From NCBI GenBank assembly GCA_030704615.1, contig CM060731.1:26660001-26724000 (forward strand): a stretch of 64,000 nt of DNA. Direction: 5' to 3'. This document shows positions 55,968 to 64,000 of the stretch, piece by piece. A program made the translations under genes and the position numbers. This DNA comes from Takakia lepidozioides (taxonomy: Eukaryota; Streptophyta; Takakiopsida; Takakiales; Takakiaceae). The notes beneath the pieces were generated by a model. That model saw only the letters and a list, made by a program, of their open reading frames with translations. It was not told the origin of the DNA and did not search any database. Each line of letters opens with the position of its first letter. The first letter of the stretch is position 1.

Positions 55968-57963
55968 ATGTCTGGCCCGATGCCAACAGTCAGTCGTCTG
56001 AAGGTTTTGGCTCGTGCAAAGAGGTCTCTTCCTGCAAGTGTGACAGCACCTCCCAAGGGTGTCGTCAGGAAAAAAACTTGTCATGGAGTGAATTTTGGGA
56101 TTGGGGGAGAGGCTGGTGGTCTGCCGGTGAATGTGGGGCGTGTTGGTGGGTCTCTGAGTCCGGGGAGGATGGTGGCCATGGGTCGGGTGGCTTTGGGGGA
56201 GTTGCATCCCAATAGTGGGGGTGCTGGGGGTACTGTGAATTTTGGGGAGGGTCTTCTAATGGGAGTTTTGGGCATGATGAGGCCTTGTCGGACATGGACG
56301 AGGATTTTGAGGGTGACGATGGCTACATAGAGGACTCTGCCGATGAATGCGATTGGGAGAATGATGGGGTTGACATGGAGTGCGATGAGGAGCCAACCGC
56401 CGATTTTGTCAAGATGTTCAAGCCTGCGACTTGGGAGTCCAATGTTGGCTCTGAGTTTGCAACTGATAGAGGTGCTTTTACTGGCCCTGTACCTGGTCCC
56501 TGCCTGCCAGATATGAAGGGCTCACATCCTGTTTGGTTCTTTCGTTTGTTTTTGGAGACAACATGTGCTTGCACGGATATGTAGGGAGTCCAATCGTTAT
56601 GCATGTGAGGCTTTGGGTGCGGGCACTCGTGGGGGGCTTAAGTGGAAAGAGCTCACTGTTCGTGAGTTGAGGGCTTGGATTGGCATTTGTATCTTCATGG
56701 GCATGAAGAAGTTGCCCCAAACTCGCTTGTACTGGCAACACTCTGAGCAATTCTTCTCTTGTCCTGTCATCCGCAAAGTGATGACGAGAGATAGGTACGA
56801 GGCCATCCTCCGCTGTTTGCATCTTGTTGACAACGCCACTTTGGTGGCGGATCGGAAGAGTAGCAATTACGACAAGCTTGGAAAACTAAGGTGGGTGTGT
56901 GATGAGATTGTTGATAGGTGTAAAAGCCTCTGGAATCTGAACAAAATGGTGACCGTTGATGAGGTCATGATTCGTTACAAGGGGAGGTACTGTCCAATTA
57001 GGATGTATATATGCTAAGAAAAACCATGCAAGTGGGGCATAAAGGTGGGGCCAATGCTGACTCGGAGACTTCATATGTCTACAATTTCTGTTTTTACTTT
57101 GGTAAGAATGCAGGAGGGTCAGATGGCCAGAGGCAGAAAAGTGGGAAGGGAGAAGGTTACGATGTTGTTTGCCGGCTGACTGAAGGGCTGCATGGTTTGG
57201 GCCATGTCATTGTCACTGACAATTACTTTACCTCTGTCCAGCTTCTGTATGACTTGGCGAAGCTTGGCACTTGGGCCACTGACACAATCAGATTGAACCA
57301 AAAGTGTCTCCCTCCCTCTTTGCTGAAAATGAAGAAATCAAAGACTACCAAGCAAGGGCAGTCATGGTACAGGATGCATGATTCAAGGGAGGTGGCTGTT
57401 GTGTTATGGTGGGACAAGCAGGGGGGTTTTTTACTTTCATCTGCAGCCAGGCCAGCATGCAGCCTGTCCTCTCCTGTGACTGTACGTCGTTTTGTGGAAA
57501 ACCAAAGAGTACCCGTGCCATCCGTACCTGCTCATGTGCAATACCAAACGTATATGCGAGGAGTAGATGTGCAGGACCAGCTGAGGGGTGCGTATAGCTT
57601 GCAGCTGCGCACAAAGAAGTGGTGGCATCGTGGGGGTTTTTTTTTTTTTTTCTGGATACCACGGTGGTGAATGCGTATATATTGCATTCTGCAATGGAGA
57701 GAAGGATGGGGCGTCGGGTCATGACACATCTCGAATTCAATCTGGCTTTGGCATACGGATTGACAGCAGGCTGCTACACTGACATCATGGATACCACTGG
57801 GGATGTGGAATGCACGTTTGTGCATCAGTGCCTTCACACGACAAGACGACGATTGTGTATTGTGTGTCACGTTCGTACTCACTATTACTGCCCTGGCTGT
57901 GATGGCAGCCACTTGTGCCTTGGGCTGTGTTGGAATGAGGCACACCTACATGTCACGAGGTGA
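55968..57963 (+). pseudogene. piggyBac transposase, frameshifted
   Basis: Fragments in three frames form one protein of about 660 residues: 55968 to about 56230 (Gly-rich, basic), about 56240-56550 (very acidic), about 56555-57005, 57025 to about 57630 and 57640-57963. The core has ELRAWIGICIFMGMKKLPQT and RDRYEAILRCLHLVDNA, both typical of the family. The catalytic Asp residues remain: VTVDEVMIRYKGR, VIVTDNYFTS and MRGVDVQDQLRGAY. The C-terminal cysteine-rich zinc domain is intact (CIVCHVRTHYYCPGC, then CLGLC). Breaks lie near 56230, 56555, 57010-57040 and in a run of T at 57635-57650. The last may be a sequencing error in a homopolymer; the others look real. Element is thus probably non-autonomous now. 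Confidence 0.9.
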
Positions 57964-59357
57964 CTGCAGCTAGACCTTTCAGTGATTACTTCTTCCTTGT
58001 GTGTGTGCATTGGTTGCGGATGGGGGTTCTGCTGTGTGGATTGCATTGCAGGTTGCTGGCGTTGGCTATGGATGGCGTGTGTGTGTGGGGCGTGGGGGGT
58101 GTGTTACTCGCTGATCTGTGGTGGCTGTAGGGTACTGGGGTGTGTTGTGTTGGTGTTGGTGAGGGCGCTGGGGGTCATGGGGGTGTGGCTGTTGGTTCAT
58201 GGCTTCTAGGGTCATGGGGGTGTGCTGCTGTTGGTTCATGGGCAATGCTCGTCATGTGGGGGTGTGTTGCTGATGGTTCACAGGCTGTGGGGGTCATGTT
58301 GATCTGCTGCTGCTGGTTGAGGGGCTGTGGAGGCGATGGGTGTCTGGGTGTATTGGCGTAGGAGCGTTGTGTTTGGGTGGTTTCACACTTTTGGGGAAGG
58401 GGACCGGGGGGGGGGGGGGGGCTGTCTGCACAATGGGCAGATCAGGGGGTTCAACCCCCCCCCCCAGTTCTAGGATCATGATATTCCTGGGGAGCTTGTA
58501 TTGCTGCATTGGGGTTAAAGCAGGTGCTCGCGGGGACCTTGTATCGCTGCATTGGGGGTAATGTAGGAGCTCGTGGGGACCTTGTATCGTTGCACTGGGG
58601 TAAAGCAGGTAGTTGGTAGTTGGTAGTTAGTTTTCAGATGCTTGTCGGGTGAAACGCTGAAACATTGGGTGGCCCCAGGCCCTTCTTAGGGTTTCGCATT
58701 TGGGGTCCCCCGACATTTTGTCGCAAATCGGTGACGTAGCCCATTTTTTGTAGCCGGAAATGTCTACCGGCTCAGGCAATATTTGGCCTGAGCTGGGATT
58801 GAAGTAGAAATTCACAGAAACAGAAATCAGTGCTTCAATTTTTGCTGAAATTCTGAAATTCTTTTTGGAGGTGGTACTTTATCATTCAAGGGAGACTTTC
58901 ACCACAACAATTGTGATTCCAAGGAAATTTGGCCCCCCTCAGCCTGAATTACATGTCATTTGAGCTTCATGGTGTGTTTTGACCCCCCTGTTTTCCCTTA
59001 CAAAGCAACCTTGCGAAAATTTGGGAATTTTGCTTTGGAATTTTGCCACGACATGCTTTAGGTACCACATAATGGGAATCTGGATGGGGTCTTGTGAGGA
59101 AATTTTTTTTGTCGATCCACTTTCCTGGACAAACCATTTTTCCATTGCAAATTTGGAGTGTACCCCAAATTTAGGGCTTGCAAATTTCTTATAATCTTCC
59201 AAAATACACGGTGAAATGAGGTGAAATTTTCACAGAAGCTGGATGAAGTAGGTAGCCTCCAATTCATACATTTCATCCCAGTGGATATTAGTTTCGTGAG
59301 AGATATACCCTCATCCGTGAGGGTATGTCCTGTTTTGGAGGGGGCCCACCAAAAACT
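57964..59357. repeat. 3' region of piggyBac with G-rich minisatellites
   Basis: 58130-58340 has loose repeats of GTCATGGGGGTGTG and TGCTGTTGGTTCATGG. 58405-58420 is a run of G and 58455-58466 a run of C. 58520-58610 has three copies of a roughly 44-bp unit with GGGACCTTGTATCG. The rest, to 59357, shows no gene. Confidence 0.65.
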
Positions 59358-59378
59358 GCCTCGTCCATTAGGGGTTAC

Positions 59379-60266
59379 CGTCCAGTGGATTTACTGAGCC
59401 TACTGCTCAACACACGTTTGAGAGAGAGTTGTTGCTTTTATCCTTTTGGTGGGAACTGAAAGGTTTTGTAAGCAACTGAGATCGGATGCATACAATGGAG
59501 CGGGCACCTTCTTGTTTCCAATGAGGACGTCAGAGCGTCAGAGCAAGAGCTATTTCCTGCTGAGTTATCGTCAGTGCCAGCGCTAGCGATTTCCAAAACC
59601 CATATTGTTTCTAGTTAGCTCGCTCCACCGACATCCTATGCACCCGAGAGTGATGCACCTCTAGGCTCCAGCATGCCCTTCATTATGACAGGTGGGTCCG
59701 CCCGTCAATCCTACCCTACTTGTCACTGCCCAAGCAGATTGCACAACAATCCAAGTCTGGACAGGACCCCATTACAAGGGGCCGCCCCTCAATCTTATCC
59801 CCTACTTGCGACTTCCCAATTGCTCCAACGTGATTAATGTGAGATGGCACAGCAATCCAAATCTGAACTGGACCTCCTTTCATGGTGTTTGAATAAAATG
59901 TTGAGCAGTTATTTAACTTAATTCTCTCTATCACCCATCTGGTTATACCATATATATATGACCGTCGGAGCACGTAGTCACGTGTGTTGCATGTGGCTCA
60001 ATACCCGGGCCTCATTCAAGCCTGACGTGTAGCGTGAGGCCCCACGACAAACAACAAGGATTTCGGATTTTGATGGCTATTTGCTTGATAGGTGGCTCAT
60101 CACAAGAACAGATGGATGGCCTTAATCAATGCACCATAGCATTGGCTATGCCGGATGCCCGGCCTGCTCCCTGTGCCTTCCCCCAAGAGCCGGATGCCCT
60201 CTGATTATTCCATATATATTCTCACTTTTAACCCAAAACTCAAAGAGCTGTCATTTGGTGGATGAG
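59379..60266. other. Spacer with a diverged tandem duplication
   Basis: No gene. 59690-59765 and 59775-59875 share CCGCCC-TCAATCYTA, CCCTACTTG and GCACARCAATCCAA, a diverged tandem repeat of about 90-110 bp. Confidence 0.45.
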
Positions 60267-60273
60267 GGTGTAT

Positions 60274-61520
60274 TAGGGAATTCCAAAAAGGCCTTGATGT
60301 GAAATGCATCGCAATTCACTTGATCACCCCCTAAAAGTGCGCAATTCAATTGAACTAACCCTAATTTGCAATTCAATTGACACACGATTTGAATGCGAAT
60401 TGGAATTGCTGACTACAATTCAATTGAATTGTCGGCACACGATTCAATTGAATTGCGAATTGGCAATTCAATTGAATTGTTGACTACAATTCAATTGAAT
60501 TGTAATCTATAATTTTTAACTTATTTATGTATATCATATATATGTATATTTAATTATACATATATACATACACATGTATAAACTAAAAATACATGTTGCC
60601 TGTCTATTCTTGCTATCCGTCTGTCAATCCTTTGCCCGTGGTAAGGCTTGAGCCCAAGATAAGCCTAAGGGAGAGCGAGAGAGGGAGAGAGAGAGAGGGG
60701 AAGTCACGAAGCGCTTGTAAAAGCGGGATTGTCTCTCTTTGTGGATGTTGGTGCCAATATATGGCTATGTACATATACCAAACATGATACCAATGTAAGA
60801 GTATCAACGTGTAAGAGTTTGATATATTAAACTATATAGAACACACATCCCAACTTGAACATGATACCTTTGTAAGGGTATCCAATTTTTTGATAATTCT
60901 CAAGATGAACATACTTTTTTTTTCTTTGTCCTGGGCCAGATACTAGTGTTAGGGGACTACATGGTGATGCAGGGGAAGCCTTTCATCAATTGTCAGGTTT
61001 GATTTTGTTTGTTTTTTTCGGAGCTAGCCATGTTTCTTTTGCCAGTGAATCACAGGAAGCTGCTGATCTGTCTCCGTCTTTGGCTCTCCCTTTCTCGCTG
61101 AGGCTGAGGGTGGTTTCACAACTCCACAATTTCCTCAAGGGCACAAGAAAGAGGGCCATCAAGAATAGACGGGCAACATGTATTTTTAGCTTATACTCTT
61201 ATATGTGTATAAATATAATTTGAATATATACATGTACATATATATTATATATTATATATTATATACAAAAATAAGTTAAAAATTATAGATTACAATTCAA
61301 TTCAATTGTAGTCAGCAATTCAATTGAATTGCGAGTTGACAATTCAATTGAATTGCCAATTCGCAATTCAATTGAATTGTGTGCCGACAATTCAATTGAA
61401 TTGCAAATTAGGGTTAGTTCAATTGAATTGCCCTTGCAATTCATTTGAATTGCGCACTTTTAGGGGGTGATCAAGTGAATTGCGATGCATTTCACATCAA
61501 GGCCTTTTTGGAATTCCCTA
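60274..61520. mobile_element. 1.25-kb element with long inverted repeats and 7-bp target duplication
   Basis: The ends TAGGGAATTCCAAAAAGGCC (60274) and GGCCTTTTTGGAATTCCCTA (to 61520) are exact complements. The inverted repeats extend inward about 340 bp, to TGTCTATTCTTG (60601-60612) and its complement near 61160-61171, with scattered changes. They are filled with CAATTCAATTGAATTG palindromes and a CCTAA motif. GGTGTAT flanks the element on both sides (60267-60273 and 61521-61527). The interior of about 550 bp holds an AG-microsatellite (60667-60700) and no recognisable transposase. It is a non-autonomous DNA element; the superfamily is unclear. Confidence 0.9.
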
Positions 61521-61639
61521 GGTGTATCTCCCTTCTCCCTTCCCCAAAACATCCCCAGAAATGGAATTGAAATTGTAGCAGTGGATGGGTGCAGTGGAAC
61601 ATTCCAAAGTGGCATGTGTGCCCAAAAATTTCAAGTAAA

Positions 61640-61780
61640 TACCAAAATGAATATTTGAGGGAACTCAAAAGTGCCAAGAAATTTTACCCTTGGAATAACT
61701 CAGACGTGAATCCATCATTGTGACCTAACAACTTCATCTAAGAACATGTGACCCTCACTTTTCATGTGGATTATACCAAT
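61640..61780. repeat. Left part of a dispersed repeat shared with a methionine synthase intron
   Basis: Matches 39240-39365 (AACTCAAAAG, AAGAAATTTTACC, TCCATCATTGT, GTGGATTATAC). The right part continues at 63358 after inserted sequence. Confidence 0.65.
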
Positions 61781-62985
61781 GTTGGGCGGATATTAACTTT
61801 GCCCGCTTTGGGTGTAAAATATTTTTGGTTCTAGATATCCGCCGGTTCCGGATATTACCAACATGATAAACAGCGGATCCGGGTATGCATCCCAGTTACT
61901 ATTTAGGCCGGATATCCACCGGGTATGATACACTGGGTATAGATTTCTTTTTTCACAAATTCATATCCGCAGGTTATGCATCTAGCCGGGTCCTAAAGAA
62001 TGTCGGTTGGGGGTCCGGATAACCTGATATTTGATATACTGCAGTTGATACCCTGATGATTCTATATCCGGCAAGGCAAGGCGGGGGGGGGGGGAAAGAG
62101 AGAACGTGAGCACATGCGCACAGCTCAAGTGAGAACAAAATGGAGTCGTGAGTCGTTTATATACGGAAATAGAATAAACGCAAATAGGGTTCCTACAGCG
62201 AAATAAGGGTTTATGTGCCTATTTATGTCCCTAAACCCTAAACCCTAATGCGAAATAGGCACCCCTAATGTACATCTACAAGCTCCATGTTCCAAATATT
62301 TACCGCTTTGGTATCCTACAAAAGAATAACACACTAGGGAAAACAAAGTTGCAATACTAAACCAACACCATCCAAAACACACAAATACCAAACAATAATT
62401 TGAACAATTAAATATAATGAGGCAAACAATGGGTTTCGCCTGCGAAATAATTCAAGGTATCGAGTTCCACCAACGAATTTTCAAGGTATCGTTGCGTATG
62501 TCATTCATCCAATGGTTTCATTGGCGAAACCAATTGAGTTGTGTTTGGTTTTGCATATAAGGGACGACATGAGGTTGTTTTATTTCGCTAACAAATTGTA
62601 CGTGCTTATTGCGTAGACCATTACCCATGCTTTCGTGGGCGGAACAAAATTAATTGTGTCGAGTTTTACATATTAGTGACTGCTACGAGCGTCAACATCA
62701 CATGATTAATATGCAACAAAAATTGTTGTGGGAGATGGCACTAACAGGAAATTCCCTATGCCCCAGCTTCGTGTGACTTGTGCTCATGTGAACAGAAATT
62801 ACCAAATGTTTCGCATTTCGTTTGACGTGACCACGATTTAGTTTCGCTAAAGTATTTACCCAAGAATATTCTTGGAATATTCAGAATATTCTCTTCTGCT
62901 CCCGTGAGCAGGCGCACGGAGGGGGGAGCCTACGCACATGCTACCCACCCTCCGGCAAGCGTGTAGGTAAGACCTATGTTGGCAT
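61781..62985. other. Inserted sequence of unknown nature
   Basis: Splits the dispersed repeat. 61788-61860 has GGCGGATAT and ATATCCGCC in inverted order, 62080-62092 is a G-run, and 62229-62248 holds three CCCTAAA telomere-like units. Motifs GCGAAAT and AAGGTATCG recur at 62440-62600. No gene seen. Confidence 0.45.
62229..62248. repeat. Interstitial telomere-like CCCTAAA units
   Basis: Two full and one partial CCCTAAA unit, the plant-type telomere repeat. It is too short to mean a chromosome end. Confidence 0.5.
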
Positions 62986-63356
62986 TGTTGGAATTCGACA
63001 GAGAATAGAGGTAAAAGATGAACTGATTACGGAGAACTCTCCACCCAACCATAGGACCACAACAAACTCTGTGTCCACCCTCCGAGCTCTCCCTATTTAT
63101 ACTCAAAGTGTAATCCAGAAATAGCTGAGATAACTATAGCATAACTCCATGCTTTTACTTAAGTTATCTCCACCTGCTATTCTGGTACAATGACTTGAGT
63201 CACTAATAACTGAAGCTAACTTTAGCTATCTCTTAGCTAACCGAGGCTTATCTCTATTGTTAACTGTGACTTGTCCGCACTCCTATTATGGAAGCCTGAC
63301 TTGTCATCACAGTAACTCTAGGTAGTAGTAACTTGGTCAGGAGTTGATTTCCAACA
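62986..63356 (-). mobile_element. Solo LTR of a retrotransposon
   Basis: The segment starts TGTTGGAATT and ends TTTCCAACA, giving the TG...CA borders and short inverted ends of an LTR. The flanks GGCAT and TGCAT differ by one base and would be the 5-bp target duplication. A TATAAATAG box on the minus strand (near 63101-63109) indicates leftward orientation. No internal region or second LTR is present, so it is a solo LTR of 371 bp, copia-like in style. Confidence 0.75.
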
Positions 63357-63357
63357 T

Positions 63358-63440
63358 GCATGACATTAGAGCATGTATTGCCCATTAGATCAAGGCACAA
63401 TTGATAGATGTCATATCACTCTTGTCACACTGAATTAGGT
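63358..63440. repeat. Right part of the split dispersed repeat
   Basis: GCATGTATTGCCCATTAGAT and CACTCTTGTCACACTGAATTA match 39406-39475 in order. Confidence 0.6.
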
Positions 63441-64000
63441 CACAAAGGTGGGATTACTTGCAAACCCCAAGGAATCATGTTCCCGTACCTCTCCGGTAAC
63501 TACTTCAAATCGCTTCCTAACATCAGCACTCATTTCGGGCTCTTCATAGGCTCCATGAGCGTGTACGATGCAGATGCTAGTGCGGTTACAGTTAGCATAG
63601 ACAATGAGGGGGGTCAGTTTCACCTTCACAAGAAGGGACTGTCAACCCAATCAGTGTAACTCCCATTTGGTGTCACAAAATTGACCAAATATGAAAAATA
63701 CAAAGAATAAGTGACGGAACGGGGTGACATGGACTGGGGTGGCAGACCCTACACCTCATAGCTACCATCACCATCACCTTACCAGCAAACTGCTAGTCTT
63801 CATACAACAACCTAAAATATTCAATAGTGAGGATGGGGTAAGAGGGGCCGGGGAGAAAAACCCGAAGCAGCCCCATGTCACTCGGGTCACTATTAAGCAT
63901 TAAGCATAATGCATATAATTTTGTGTAGTTGATGAACAAGTTGTTGGACATAAGATGACTGGTCAGTCACTATGAGGTATAGGCTTCAATTTATGCTGGG
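63441..64000. other. Window end, coding status unclear
   Basis: 63445-63630 is open on both strands (83 codons plus, 64 codons minus) and has moderately even base composition, so a host exon is possible. I recognise no motif on either strand and call no gene. Confidence 0.3.

Larger units (their letters stand above)
54696..59374 (+). mobile_element. piggyBac transposon, nearly complete, 4.68 kb
   Basis: Perfect 17-bp terminal inverted repeats, CCCCTAATGGACGAGGC at 54696-54712 and its complement at 59358-59374. The left flank is TTAA (54692-54695) and the right flank TTAC (59375-59378), so the TTAA target duplication typical of piggyBac is present with one change. Directly inside the left repeat is a hairpin (54710-54730, GGCGACCTGA arms), and near the right end another (59305-59326, ATACCCTCA arms). 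The only recognisable gene is a piggyBac transposase in rightward orientation. Confidence 0.92.

Overview
The window reads as nuclear DNA of a streptophyte plant, either a land plant or a charophyte-grade alga, with a large, transposon-rich genome. Three host genes carry many spliceosomal introns and encode plant-type proteins: a cobalamin-independent methionine synthase, a plant-type polyphenol oxidase with DWL and KFDV C-terminal regions, and an OCRE plus G-patch RNA-processing protein. Plant TTTAGGG-type telomere-like units and an initiator tRNA-Met primer-binding site of the plant LTR-retrotransposon type agree with this. I cannot fix the species. Nothing bacterial or organellar was seen. 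There is one 500-base run of N (5468-5967), which is a scaffold gap.

Layout. 1-1.6 kb is a 116-bp satellite in which every unit holds a near-perfect 18-bp-arm palindrome. 3-6.2 kb is a decayed Mutator-like transposase gene broken by two in-frame UAG codons and the gap. 6.6-7.3 kb is the 5' end of an LTR retrotransposon on the minus strand. 7.8-11.8 kb is a long, unrecognised, probably transposon-borne gene with Gln/Thr repeats and nine in-frame stops. 13 kb and 19.3 kb hold LINE endonuclease and reverse transcriptase fragments. 18.5 kb holds a short fragment resembling the start of SEC13. 21.2-27 kb is the OCRE/G-patch gene on the plus strand. 28-34.3 kb is a dense repeat block: tRNA-derived SINE-like tails, a dispersed minisatellite, and two further palindromic arrays. 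34.4-42.1 kb is an apparently intact methionine synthase on the minus strand with 15 coding exons. 44.7 kb is a Ty3/gypsy reverse transcriptase scrap. 45.4-48.9 kb is a four-exon polyphenol oxidase on the minus strand. 49.3-50.5 kb is a TIR element with a SINE inside. 54.7-59.4 kb is a nearly complete piggyBac transposon with TTAA-type flanks and a frameshifted transposase. 60.3-61.5 kb is a 1.25-kb element with long inverted repeats and a 7-bp target duplication. 63 kb is a solo LTR.

The three host genes share no obvious pathway; they are islands between repeats. Methionine synthase serves the methionine/S-adenosylmethionine cycle, polyphenol oxidase oxidises phenolics in a secretory compartment, and the OCRE/G-patch protein is expected in the nucleus in RNA processing. 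The most interesting signals are the three different palindromic arrays sharing a GCG-YYRA-CGC-like centre, the all-C-to-T pattern of premature stops in two transposon genes, the complete piggyBac element in a plant-like genome, and GC-AG introns called in all three host genes.
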